This document shows, piece after piece, positions 49,677 through 58,104 of a DNA stretch of 64,000 bases; position 1 is the first letter of the stretch, and every line of letters begins with the position of its first letter. The stretch covers positions 1-64,000 of the forward strand of contig DAOPKN010000009.1 in assembly GCA_035391225.1 (NCBI GenBank), given 5' to 3'. This DNA comes from DAOPKN01 sp035391225 (GTDB taxonomy: Bacteria > Thermotogota > Thermotogae > MWEM01). Below the pieces are notes generated by a model. It worked only from the letters and a program-made list of their open reading frames with translations, made no database searches and was not told where the DNA came from. Made by a program: the position numbers and the translations under genes.

Positions 49677-50705
49677 ATGATGCAAACCAAAACAAACCTT
49701 GAAGCCAAGGAGATGTTGTTCGCGTTATCCCAAGCATTTGGACCCCCGGGGCGGGAAAAGGCGATTCGAGAATTGGTGCGGGGCTTTGTCTCCGGCTTGT
49801 GCGACCAAATCGAGGAGGATGCCAGCGGAAACCTTGTTGCCGTGAAGAAAGGTTATTCCACGGAGAAAGTGATGTTTTCTTCGCACATGGACGAAGTGTC
49901 CCTGTTGGTTTCCCGGGTGCACCCAGAGGGATACTTGCGCATTCACGGCATCGGCGTCGACCCCAAGATTCTTCCTTCGCAAAGGGTACACATCCACACG
50001 CGCTCCGGGGAAGTGCTGCGCGGAGTGGTGGGAATGTTAGCCCCGCACCTCCAAACCGCCGAATCCAGGAAAAAAGTGGCCACCTTCGATGACCTTTTCG
50101 TGGATGTCTCCATGGCTGACTTCTCGTCGGTCTCCGTGGGGGATTTCATTACGTTCGATTCCGAACCCTTCGAAATGGAGAACGTGTGGGTGGGGAAAAC
50201 GTTTGATGATCGAGCCTGTTGCGTGGCCTCTATCCTCGCCTTGCAAAAACTGCAACACGTCGAGCATCCTGCAACGGTGTACGCGGTCTTTTCCTCACGA
50301 GAGGAAATTGGCGCCATGGGTGCCAAAACTGCCGCGCATTGGATCCAACCGGATGTAGCCATTGCCCTGGATGCCACGCATGGAAACGATTTCTCCCCGG
50401 GTTACGAGAAAATCGAGGTGGGAAAGGGTCCTGCCATCGGGTTTGGCCCCGTTCTTTCCCCCGATATCTTCGCGCAATTGCAATCCGTGGCCAGCCAGAA
50501 CAATATTCCGTACCAGTTTGAAGCGTGCCCGGGTAGAACCGGTACCGACGCAGACCAGATCCAGTTGGAAGGGATTCGCTGTGGGTTGATCTCCGTCCCC
50601 CTCCGATACATGCACACTCCCTTCGAAATGATCCAGGAAAAGGACCTGAAGGAAGCGGCGCGCCTCCTTTCTTCTTGGGTTTCCCAATACCGGAAGGAGA
50701 GGTGA
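49677..50705 (+). CDS. M42 family metallo-aminopeptidase, copy 1
   Basis: A 342-residue TET-type aminopeptidase (older databases: endoglucanase M). Metal and catalytic ligands: His/Asp in SSHMDEVS, Asp in FDDRACC, Glu pair in SREEIG, Asp in ALDATHG and His in RYMHTP. These assemble as dodecameric tetrahedra in the cytosol and trim peptides from proteolysis. The ATG (49677) follows AAAGGACGGAT. It is the first of three tandem paralogues that have diverged clearly, suggesting different specificities. Confidence 0.93.
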   Translation: MMQTKTNLEAKEMLFALSQAFGPPGREKAIRELVRGFVSGLCDQIEEDASGNLVAVKKGYSTEKVMFSSHMDEVSLLVSRVHPEGYLRIHGIGVDPKILPSQRVHIHTRSGEVLRGVVGMLAPHLQTAESRKKVATFDDLFVDVSMADFSSVSVGDFITFDSEPFEMENVWVGKTFDDRACCVASILALQKLQHVEHPATVYAVFSSREEIGAMGAKTAAHWIQPDVAIALDATHGNDFSPGYEKIEVGKGPAIGFGPVLSPDIFAQLQSVASQNNIPYQFEACPGRTGTDADQIQLEGIRCGLISVPLRYMHTPFEMIQEKDLKEAARLLSSWVSQYRKER

Positions 50706-50710
50706 GCAAC

Positions 50711-51742
50711 GTGGATTTGCAGGCTTTGTGCGAAATCAATGGCGCATCGGGGAATGAAGAAAAGGTTCGGGAATGGATCCAGAACAGGGTTCAGGGAATG
50801 GCAGATCACTTGACCCAAGACCCCGTTGGAAACCTTGTTGCGACAAAGCGGGGAAAGAACCCCGCTGGGAAATCTCTTTTGGTGATGGCCCACATGGACG
50901 AAGTGGGGTTGATGGTCACCGGGTACGAGGAAGATGGGCGTCTTTCCGTGATGCCCGTGGGCGGCGTGGATCCAAGAGTCCTTCCGGGAAAGAAAGTGGT
51001 TGTGGGAAAAGATGCCTTACCCGGTGTGATTGGGTACAAGGCGATCCACCTGCAGCGGGAGGATTTTTCCACCCCTCCCAAGTGGGAGAACATCCGCGTG
51101 GAAATGGGTTTTGGGAAGAAGGAAGATTGCAAGAAAAAGGTGAAGATCGGGGACTACGTACATTTCTACTCGCCCTTTGAGGAACTTCCACGACGCTTCC
51201 TTGGCAAAGCCTTCGACGACCGTGGGGGATGCGCCCTTTTGATACATGCCCTGGAAAAGATGTCTCCGGTCGACTACGATGTGCATTTCGCCTTCGTGGT
51301 GCAAGAAGAGATCGGATTACGCGGGAGCGGGGCGGTTCTCAAACAATTTCGCCCTACTTGCGCCCTAATCGTGGAGGGAACCACTGCAGGTGATAACCCC
51401 GAGCTGGAGAAAGCGAGATGGTCCACGATCCTGGACCAAGGGCCTGCCATCAGTTACCTCCAGGGGGGATACGCGCTCGACACCCGCCTTCTCGACGTTA
51501 TCCTGGGTACCGCACGCGAACATGCCATTCCTTTCCAAATGAAGGGAAGAACGGTGGGTGGAACTGACGCGTCCCGGCTTGCGCGTACGTACTCGGGAAT
51601 CCCGGGGGGAGGCATCAACATCCCCTCCCGGTACATCCATTCTCCCGCCAGCGTGATTTCCAAGAAGGACTACGAGAACACGGGAAAATTGTTGCTTGCC
51701 CTGGTTCAAAACAAAAAATACCTGGATGTAATGGAGGGATAG
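50711..51742 (+). CDS. M42 family metallo-aminopeptidase, copy 2
   Basis: A 343-residue paralogue. Ligands: AHMDEVG, FDDRGGC, QEEIGLRG, VEGTTAGD (a Glu at the position of the usual Asp) and RYIHSP. The GTG at 50711 is preferred over GTG 50702, which overlaps the previous stop, because of its spacing from GAGG. The Glu substitution and the TVGGTDAS segment set it apart from copies 1 and 3, pointing to a heteromeric or differently specific peptidase. Confidence 0.93.
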   Translation: MDLQALCEINGASGNEEKVREWIQNRVQGMADHLTQDPVGNLVATKRGKNPAGKSLLVMAHMDEVGLMVTGYEEDGRLSVMPVGGVDPRVLPGKKVVVGKDALPGVIGYKAIHLQREDFSTPPKWENIRVEMGFGKKEDCKKKVKIGDYVHFYSPFEELPRRFLGKAFDDRGGCALLIHALEKMSPVDYDVHFAFVVQEEIGLRGSGAVLKQFRPTCALIVEGTTAGDNPELEKARWSTILDQGPAISYLQGGYALDTRLLDVILGTAREHAIPFQMKGRTVGGTDASRLARTYSGIPGGGINIPSRYIHSPASVISKKDYENTGKLLLALVQNKKYLDVMEG

Positions 51743-51746
51743 AGAT

Positions 51747-52763
51747 ATGCTGAAAGAAACCTTGCAAAGACTGACTGCCATTTCCGCTCCAAGTGGCAGG
51801 GAAAAACCGGTACAACAAGCCATTTTGCAAGAACTCGAAGGGGTGATTGATGGGCACCGTTTGGACCCGGTGGGCAACTTGGTGGTATGGAAAGAGGGGA
51901 AAGGCACGCATCCCAAGAAAATCCTTCTGGACGGGCACTCCGATGAAATCGGGCTTGTCATTACCCGCATCGATGAGAAAGGATTCCTCCGCGTGGACCC
52001 CGTGGGTGGTGTGAATCCCTTGACCCTTCTGGGGACAATGGTTCGTTTTGGTGACTACCCTGGCGTGGTGGCCTTCGAGGGAGAAACATCCGAGGAACTC
52101 TCCAAGAACTTCAAACACCCTTCTTACGATATCCTTTTCGTGGATATCGGGGCTACCTCAAAGGAGGATGCGGAAAACAAGGTGCAGGTGGGGCAATTCG
52201 GAACCTACGTTTCTTCCTTTTGGGAAATGGGTCCCATGTGGGTTTCCAAATCCCAAGATGACCGTGTGGCTTGTGCCATCATCATCGAGGTGTTCCGGGG
52301 ACTAAAAGCGTGTGAAAATACGGTGTACGGCGTTTTCTCGGTGCAGGAAGAAGTGGGATTGGTAGGTTCCTCCGTTGCCGCTTTTGACATCCATCCGGAT
52401 ATTGCTATTGCAATCGATGTTACCGCCAATTCGGACACCCCCAAAACGTTCAAGCGCATGGATCTCCAACTGGGAAAAGGTCCCACGATCAAGATCAAAG
52501 ACAGGGCATCGATTTCGGATGCCAAAATCGTGGACTTGCTCGAATCCACCGCAAAGCAAAACCAGATTCCCTTCCAATTCGAGGTTTTGCTGTTCGGCGG
52601 AACGAATGCAGCGGGATACCAAGTTACGGGCCCTGGGATTCCATCGGGAACCCTTTCCATTCCCTGCCGGTACGTGCATAGCCCCCATGAAATGGTGCAC
52701 CAATCCGACGTGGAGAACGCGATTCGTTTGCTGTCAAAGGTGGTTGCGCGAAGCGACTGGTGA
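51747..52763 (+). CDS. M42 family metallo-aminopeptidase, copy 3
   Basis: A 338-residue paralogue with GHSDEIG, QDDRVAC, QEEVGLVG, AIDVTANSD and RYVHSP as metal/catalytic segments; GGTNAAGYQ replaces the GxTDA segment of the others. The ATG follows GGAGGGATAGAGAT. The stop shares bases with the start of the AroB-like gene. Three adjacent M42 genes are also known from Thermotoga. Confidence 0.93.
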   Translation: MLKETLQRLTAISAPSGREKPVQQAILQELEGVIDGHRLDPVGNLVVWKEGKGTHPKKILLDGHSDEIGLVITRIDEKGFLRVDPVGGVNPLTLLGTMVRFGDYPGVVAFEGETSEELSKNFKHPSYDILFVDIGATSKEDAENKVQVGQFGTYVSSFWEMGPMWVSKSQDDRVACAIIIEVFRGLKACENTVYGVFSVQEEVGLVGSSVAAFDIHPDIAIAIDVTANSDTPKTFKRMDLQLGKGPTIKIKDRASISDAKIVDLLESTAKQNQIPFQFEVLLFGGTNAAGYQVTGPGIPSGTLSIPCRYVHSPHEMVHQSDVENAIRLLSKVVARSDW

Positions 52764-53803
52764 TGAGCCGGGTTTTCCTAAAGTTTACGACAACCTTGGA
52801 AAAAGAAACGCTGTTTCGCTTTTGGGAGGAGGAAACGGAGGATTTCCTGGAAACTTCTCCATTTGAGCGGGGAAGAGACTTTTGGGTTGTGGATACCGCG
52901 GTAAAACTCTATTTTCCGGAACTTGAGGGCATCACCGCCAAAGCGTATCCGATCAACGGTGGCGAACGTTGTAAGTCCATTGATCGCGTTTTCGAGCTCA
53001 TCTCGGTCATTCAGGGTTTGCGACCGTTGCCCAAAAGGGTCCTGGTACTGGGTGGGGGTGCCGTCATTGACTTGGTGGGGTACGCGGTTTCCACTTCGAT
53101 GCCCAACCTGGAACTGGTGGCCATTCCCACCACCCCTTCCGCGCAGATGAGTGGTTTTTTTTCCGGGAAGTTTTTCCTGGACTTCGACCGAAAAAAGGAC
53201 GTGTTCTTCGTTTTTTCTCAACCGCGCGAGTACTGGATTTCCCCGCGCTTCTTGAAGAAGTACGAGTTGGATACCATTCGGCAGACCCACCTGTTTTCCC
53301 TGGGGGTTTCGTGGGCTTTTGAACCGAAGTTTACTCCCTTGGTGAAGAAATCGCTTTCCCTGCTGGTCAACAACCACGTGGACTGGATCCTGGTAGGGGA
53401 GATCATCCGCGAAACACTTCATCTTCGTGCCAAGTACTGTAACCAAACCCCCGCCTTTCCTGGGGAGGTTGCGGCCCGTTTGATCCAAACTGCAAGTGGT
53501 TTGCAGCTGGATTGGCTTCCTTCGTTGTACGAGGGGATGCATTTTGAACTTTTCGTTTCCCGAGAACTGGGAATGATCGATGAAGTATGTTATAATCAGC
53601 TTTGTGACGATTTGCGCCTAATTGCGGTTCCCCAAAAAACACGCATTGACTTGCAGACGTTGATTTGGGGGATTCGAAACGACGAGAAGTACCAGCTTTG
53701 CTTGGTGAAGGCGATTGGTGATTCACAGTTGACAGGGATTTTGGGCACGGAGTTGAAGTTTTTTTTCAAGTCCTTTTTCCCTGGTTTTCATGGGAGGGGT
53801 TAA
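52763..53803 (+). CDS. Degenerate 3-dehydroquinate synthase (AroB) homologue
   Basis: A 346-residue AroB-like protein. The nucleotide-binding half is recognisable: INGGERCKSIDRV (GGExxK), LVLGGGAVIDLVGYAVSTSM and AIPTTPSAQMSG. The metal-site half is not: the usual GHTxGHAxE is missing, the matching region reading LPSLYEGMHFELF, and the SGK loop motif SSIGGKT reads GFFSGKF. A normal DHQS reaction is therefore doubtful; a changed sugar-phosphate cyclase or a non-catalytic role is possible. Start at ATG 52763 or GTG 52760, overlapping the M42 stop. Confidence 0.72.
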   Translation: MSRVFLKFTTTLEKETLFRFWEEETEDFLETSPFERGRDFWVVDTAVKLYFPELEGITAKAYPINGGERCKSIDRVFELISVIQGLRPLPKRVLVLGGGAVIDLVGYAVSTSMPNLELVAIPTTPSAQMSGFFSGKFFLDFDRKKDVFFVFSQPREYWISPRFLKKYELDTIRQTHLFSLGVSWAFEPKFTPLVKKSLSLLVNNHVDWILVGEIIRETLHLRAKYCNQTPAFPGEVAARLIQTASGLQLDWLPSLYEGMHFELFVSRELGMIDEVCYNQLCDDLRLIAVPQKTRIDLQTLIWGIRNDEKYQLCLVKAIGDSQLTGILGTELKFFFKSFFPGFHGRG

Positions 53804-53824
53804 TTCCCTTGCGGGAATACAGTG

Positions 53825-54850
53825 ATGGATAACTTGCAACCGGTGCATCGGAAGAAAAGCCAGGGGAGGGAAGTCTCGCGAAAGGAGAACTTCCTTTTTC
53901 CCGTTTCGCGCGAGGAAAAAAAGAAAAAACCCGACCCCGTTCCCGGTGAGGTAGGCTTAAGCCGGTGGCAGGTGCAACTCCTTACGATCCTCTTGATTGG
54001 ACTGTGCCTTTGCGTGGGGCTTCTTGCAGTGTGGATTACCTCCTTGTTGTCGGATATCCAGCAACGTGATTTGAAGATTCAAAACCAAACCCAACAAATC
54101 GCGTCGCTCCAACAAAACGATTCCCTTGCTCCTTCTACACCCGTCTCTACCCCGGCTTTTGTGCCCCTTCCCGAAGACCTGGAGCCTGGGATTGCGCAAG
54201 GCGTGGAGAACCCACAGGTGGCGGTGAGCGACGCTTTCCATTTCGAGGAATTCTTCCTCAATTCCGTGCTTACCCTGGAAGAGTCCCGTGCACTCACGTA
54301 TTACATTTGCAACGATAAGGCTGCACTTCGCCTTATCCGGGATAGTGGCTTGCCTTACTTCATTTCCCGCTATTCTACTTCCCAGTACAGCCTGCTTTTG
54401 GTGGGGACCTACGAACCTTCCTGGGTAGTGGAACTCGAAAACTTGCGCAAAATACGCCAGGAAATGCTTTTGGAAGCTTCCCAAATTCCAGGAGCCGGGG
54501 ATACTACCGCGGCCACCTCTGCCAGTGCCATTCCGCAAATCCCCCCAACCTTGGAAGGGCTGGAAGTGCGGCGCGTCAACCTTTTGTACAGTATCCAGGT
54601 ATTGGCGGAAGCAGATCGCGATCGCGTGGAGCAAAAGGCGGCGGTGCTGCGCAACCAAGGGATTCCCGCGTACGTTTTCAGTTTCCGAACGTCCGGTGCA
54701 CGTTCTGCCATGAATTCGCTTCGCGTGGGTGTATTTCCCACCGATATCGACGCCAAGAACTATTCCAGTACCATGGATTCGGCGCTGTACCTCGAGCTGA
54801 TCAACAAGAAAATCGGCGATCGTTTCATCCGCCAGTTGACATTGGAATAG
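53825..54850 (+). CDS. Membrane-anchored SPOR-like protein
   Basis: A 341-residue bitopic protein: a basic cytoplasmic N-terminus of about 45 residues, a transmembrane segment (LLTILLIGLCLCVGLLAVWI), a Gln-rich short coiled coil and a Pro-rich linker. A C-terminal domain of about 75 residues starts at NLLYSIQVLAEADRD and fits SPOR, which binds denuded septal peptidoglycan. Start ATG 53825 or GTG 53822. A small ATTCCC/GGGAAT hairpin lies just before the start. A link to division is suggested by minC upstream, but is inference. Confidence 0.6.
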   Translation: MDNLQPVHRKKSQGREVSRKENFLFPVSREEKKKKPDPVPGEVGLSRWQVQLLTILLIGLCLCVGLLAVWITSLLSDIQQRDLKIQNQTQQIASLQQNDSLAPSTPVSTPAFVPLPEDLEPGIAQGVENPQVAVSDAFHFEEFFLNSVLTLEESRALTYYICNDKAALRLIRDSGLPYFISRYSTSQYSLLLVGTYEPSWVVELENLRKIRQEMLLEASQIPGAGDTTAATSASAIPQIPPTLEGLEVRRVNLLYSIQVLAEADRDRVEQKAAVLRNQGIPAYVFSFRTSGARSAMNSLRVGVFPTDIDAKNYSSTMDSALYLELINKKIGDRFIRQLTLE

Positions 54851-54856
54851 TCTCCG

Positions 54857-56296
54857 GTGGATTCCAATCGCCGAATTCTCAGCGCGGGAAAACGTTTCTT
54901 TTCGCGGAACCCTCTTTTTTTCCTCTTCCTCTCTTTCTGGCTGGGATTGGCCATGTCTGCGTTTTTCGAGCTGCGGGGGTTTTTTGCCTGGGGGTTGCTT
55001 TTCGGCTTTGCCGGCTTGTTTGTCCTTTCCATGTTCCGAGCGGTTTCCCGCACCTTCTTGTGGGGGGCTTTCCTTCTTTTCGTGTGCTTCTCCGGTGTGG
55101 TAAGCTTGCGGCCTCCCACCTTTTCCACGCAGTACCCCGTTCTGGTGGTGGGAAAAGTGAATCGGCTCACCGACTCGTCCATTCGATTGACCCAAACAAG
55201 GGTGTTGCAAGACGCCCAATGGCACAGCAGTGATTTTCCCGTGTACCTTTCCCGCGCGGTGTGTCCATCGGCTCCCTCGGGGAGTTGGGTTGCGCTGGAA
55301 GGAAACTTGCTTCCGCTTCCCGGAGCTTTTTTCTTGCAGGCTTCTCCTTTTCGAAACGCCTTTTCCGTCCGCTACCATTCTTCGTGGTTTGCTTCCCTCT
55401 TGGAAAAGGGAGCGGAATACTCCACCTCCTTTTCGGTTTTTTCCCGCACGATCCTGGGTGAAGAAACTGCCGGTCTTGCCAGTCAGATGCTTTTCGGCAA
55501 AGGAGGAAGCTCCCAAATGCGTGAAGCCCTGAACGATTCGGGTATCGGCCACCTTTTCGTGGTTTCTGGGCTCCACTTCTTCCTGGTTTTCCAAATCAGC
55601 TGGACTCTGCTGGGTTTTTTCTTTCCACGTTCTCTTTTGCGCATTCCGATCGTGCTCGTGGCCCTCACTTTTTTCTTCCTCCTATGTGGCTTTTCTCCGT
55701 CGGCGTTTCGCGGATTCGTGATGCTCGGTATCTTTCTGCTTTTTCGATCGCTGCAACGAAAATCCTCGCGATGGAACGCCTGGGGTTTGGCGGGATTGTT
55801 GCTTTTGATGGGGGATGGTGCCTACGCCTTTGATGCAGGTTTTCAACTCTCCATGTCGGCTTCTGCAGGGTTGCTCCTGTTCGCCTCGTTTCCTTCGCCC
55901 CAGCGATGGACATGGATTCGTCCCTTGCTTCCAGCGTTCGGCGCTCTTTTCTTCACCCTTCCCGTGGTATTGCTGCATTTTGGAAGGATCCCCGGCTTGA
56001 GCCTGCTGGTGAACGTGTTCCTGGTAAATATCGCGGGTTTTTTTCTGATGACGGGGCTGGTGGTTTCGCTTTTCCTCTTCTTGTGTGGTTTTTCGTGGCT
56101 TTCGGGGGTTTTTTTACAGGGGTTGTCCCCTTTCCTTCGGGGGATGGAAGAGTTGGTCAGGTTCCTTTCCAGGGGTCCGGGAACCCTGGCCTTGGATTCA
56201 CCTCTTGCCGTACTGATACTGGTTGGAGAAATTGCGGGTTGTTTCCTTCTACTGGGGTTTTGTTTCTGGAAAAAGAGGGTTTGCGTGCGGGAATGA
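54857..56296 (+). CDS. comEC: ComEC/Rec2 competence channel domain protein
   Basis: A 479-residue polytopic membrane protein. An N-terminal soluble segment (about 75-190) has an OB-like character, followed by the competence domain: GIGHLFVVSGLHFFLV near residue 232, LLCGFSPSAFRGFVM and DAGFQLSMSASAGLLLF. The C-terminal metallo-beta-lactamase domain of full ComEC (about 750 residues) is absent. It would form the inner-membrane DNA uptake channel. Start GTG 54857, six bases past the previous stop. Confidence 0.85.
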   Translation: MDSNRRILSAGKRFFSRNPLFFLFLSFWLGLAMSAFFELRGFFAWGLLFGFAGLFVLSMFRAVSRTFLWGAFLLFVCFSGVVSLRPPTFSTQYPVLVVGKVNRLTDSSIRLTQTRVLQDAQWHSSDFPVYLSRAVCPSAPSGSWVALEGNLLPLPGAFFLQASPFRNAFSVRYHSSWFASLLEKGAEYSTSFSVFSRTILGEETAGLASQMLFGKGGSSQMREALNDSGIGHLFVVSGLHFFLVFQISWTLLGFFFPRSLLRIPIVLVALTFFFLLCGFSPSAFRGFVMLGIFLLFRSLQRKSSRWNAWGLAGLLLLMGDGAYAFDAGFQLSMSASAGLLLFASFPSPQRWTWIRPLLPAFGALFFTLPVVLLHFGRIPGLSLLVNVFLVNIAGFFLMTGLVVSLFLFLCGFSWLSGVFLQGLSPFLRGMEELVRFLSRGPGTLALDSPLAVLILVGEIAGCFLLLGFCFWKKRVCVRE

Positions 56297-56309
56297 ATCC
56301 TTTCCCGCG

Positions 56310-56339
56310 TTGGAGCAGAGAACGATGCTGTGGTAGAAT
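56310..56339 (+). promoter_or_regulatory. Promoter for glyQ
   Basis: TTGGAG (56310-56315), an 18-base spacer and TAGAAT (56334-56339) with an upstream TGG make an extended -10 promoter 30 bases before the glyQ ATG. Confidence 0.65.
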
Positions 56340-56368
56340 ACTACAAATGTCGAAAAAGGGAGCGAAAA

Positions 56369-57253
56369 ATGTTCGTACAACAGTTGATTCGAAGATTGGA
56401 TGTTTTTTGGGAGAAACAGGGCTGTGCTGTTTTCCAACCCTACGATATGGAAATGGGTGCGGGAACGTTTCACCCCGCTACCTTCTTCGGTGTGCTTGGA
56501 CCATCTCCGTGGAAATGTGCCTTCGTGCAGCCCAGCCGCAGGCCAACCGATGGCAGGTACGGTGAAAACCCCAACCGCATGCAACATTTTTACCAGTACC
56601 AGGTGCTTCTCAAACCTTCCCCCCAAGATTCCCAACAATTGTACCTGGAGTCCTTGAAAGCACTGGATATTGATCCGCGTTTGCACGATATTCGTTTCGT
56701 GGAGGATAACTGGGAATCTCCCACTTTGGGGGCATGGGGTATCGGCTGGGAGGTGTGGTTGGATGGGATGGAGATCACCCAGTTCACCTATTTCCAGCAG
56801 ATGGCTGGGATCGATGTAAAGCCCATCACACTCGAAATCACGTATGGCATCGAGCGCATCGGCACCTATCTCCAGGGCGTGGAAAGCGTATACGATCTGC
56901 AGTGGAGTGAAAACCTCAAATACGGTTCCTGGTTCCAGCGCAGGGAACAGGAGTTTTCGCGGTATAACTTCGAAGAAGCCGATACCGCCCTTCTTTTTCG
57001 GCTTTTCGAGGCACATGGACAGGAGTTCCAAAAACTTCTTTCCCTCGGGTTGGTGCAACCGGCCTACGATCAAATGGTAAAGGCATCCCATTACTTCAAC
57101 TTGCTGGATGCGCGAAACGCTATCAGTGTTAGCCAAAGGCAAGCGTTCATTGGGACGATTCGCAAAATGGCCAAGCAATGTGCCGGTGAATTCCTCGATC
57201 CCAAGGATGAAGCCCTGGGGGAAATAAAGGAAGAGAAACCTTCGTCCATGTAA
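56369..57253 (+). CDS. glyQ: Glycyl-tRNA synthetase alpha subunit
   Basis: A 294-residue class II catalytic subunit of the bacterial alpha2beta2 GlyRS. QQLIRRLDVFWEKQGCAVFQPYDMEMGAGTFHP-type start region, FVQPSRRPTDGRYGENPNR, and ITYGIERIGTYLQG are diagnostic. The ATG 56369 follows AAAAAGGGAGCGAAAA. The beta-subunit gene glyS, normally next, is absent here; the next gene encodes an anti-sigma-like protein. Confidence 0.95.
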   Translation: MFVQQLIRRLDVFWEKQGCAVFQPYDMEMGAGTFHPATFFGVLGPSPWKCAFVQPSRRPTDGRYGENPNRMQHFYQYQVLLKPSPQDSQQLYLESLKALDIDPRLHDIRFVEDNWESPTLGAWGIGWEVWLDGMEITQFTYFQQMAGIDVKPITLEITYGIERIGTYLQGVESVYDLQWSENLKYGSWFQRREQEFSRYNFEEADTALLFRLFEAHGQEFQKLLSLGLVQPAYDQMVKASHYFNLLDARNAISVSQRQAFIGTIRKMAKQCAGEFLDPKDEALGEIKEEKPSSM

Positions 57254-57284
57254 TCAGGTAGAAACAAATCCATGGAGGTTTTGT

Positions 57285-58034
57285 ATGTCACCTGAATCCC
57301 AAATCGTGAAAGATTGTCTACATCCAGATGATGCCGCTACCATCCTTGCCGTTTATCGTTCCGGCAACGAAGAGGAGGCATTGCTTCACCTCAAAGCCCA
57401 TCTCAAAGAGTGTAAGGCTTGCTCCGGAAAAATGCACGAGGTAAACTACATTGAGTCCCTCTTTTCCCGGGAGAATGCACGCCGGGACCACTTGGAGTTC
57501 TTGCGGGTGGTGGATCGTATCGAATCCCGGAAAAGGTTGGAAAACGTTTCCCTTTTCTCGGTGTACTGTGATTTCATGGAGAACACGCGTTCGGAAAACT
57601 TGCAAAACGAGGCTGCAGAGCATGCGGCGGAAGAACTGGCGCTGGCGCAAGAGTTTTTCGATTTCTTGGACGTACAGGTGGTTTCTTCGGTTCCGAAGAA
57701 CCCGAGAATCCGTGCAAGGGTAGGATGGTTTGCCGTTTCCATGGCCGCCATCGTTTTCCTGTCTTTCCAGTTTTTTACGGGGTTTCCCTTTTCGGTTTCC
57801 CGCGAATCCAATGATCTGGCCCAGGTGAACCAGCTTTTTGACCAACAGGCGGTGTACACTCCCCGAGAACAAGCCGTTTCCTCTGGGAATTTCTCCGCAG
57901 GGATGGATTTTGATCTTCCCGTCGACAGGGAGCTCCGGAAGATTTTCCAGGTTGATTTTTCCCTTCCCAGTTCCGGGGGATCAACATCCTCTTCTTCCAA
58001 CTCTTCCTTCTTTCATCTGACGATGGAAAAATAG
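57285..58034 (+). CDS. Putative zinc-finger anti-sigma factor-like membrane protein
   Basis: A 249-residue protein. Residues about 34-48 carry HLKAHLKECKACSG, resembling the HxxxCxxC zinc site of anti-sigma factors. A charged helical region follows, then one transmembrane segment (about 147-166) and a Ser-rich extracytoplasmic C-terminus. No ECF sigma gene adjoins it, so the role is tentative. The ATG follows TGGAGGTTTTGT. A strong terminator lies 28 bases downstream. Confidence 0.55.
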   Translation: MSPESQIVKDCLHPDDAATILAVYRSGNEEEALLHLKAHLKECKACSGKMHEVNYIESLFSRENARRDHLEFLRVVDRIESRKRLENVSLFSVYCDFMENTRSENLQNEAAEHAAEELALAQEFFDFLDVQVVSSVPKNPRIRARVGWFAVSMAAIVFLSFQFFTGFPFSVSRESNDLAQVNQLFDQQAVYTPREQAVSSGNFSAGMDFDLPVDRELRKIFQVDFSLPSSGGSTSSSSNSSFFHLTMEK

Positions 58035-58061
58035 AACTCTACTCGTTTCGACCTACATGAA

Positions 58062-58089
58062 TTGGGCATTCGATGCCCAAATTTTTTTT
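58062..58089 (+). terminator. Rho-independent terminator
   Basis: Perfect 8-bp stem TTGGGCAT / ATGCCCAA with a TCG loop followed by A and eight T residues. It ends only 15 bases before the next gene's ATG. Confidence 0.92.
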
Positions 58090-58104
58090 GAAGGGTGAAA
58101 AACC

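Noticed and set aside
53589..53597. TGTTATAAT-like promoter inside the AroB-like gene
   Set aside because: It matches the extended -10 form but lies within coding sequence, about 230 bases before the next gene; most likely chance, though an internal promoter for the SPOR-like gene cannot be excluded.
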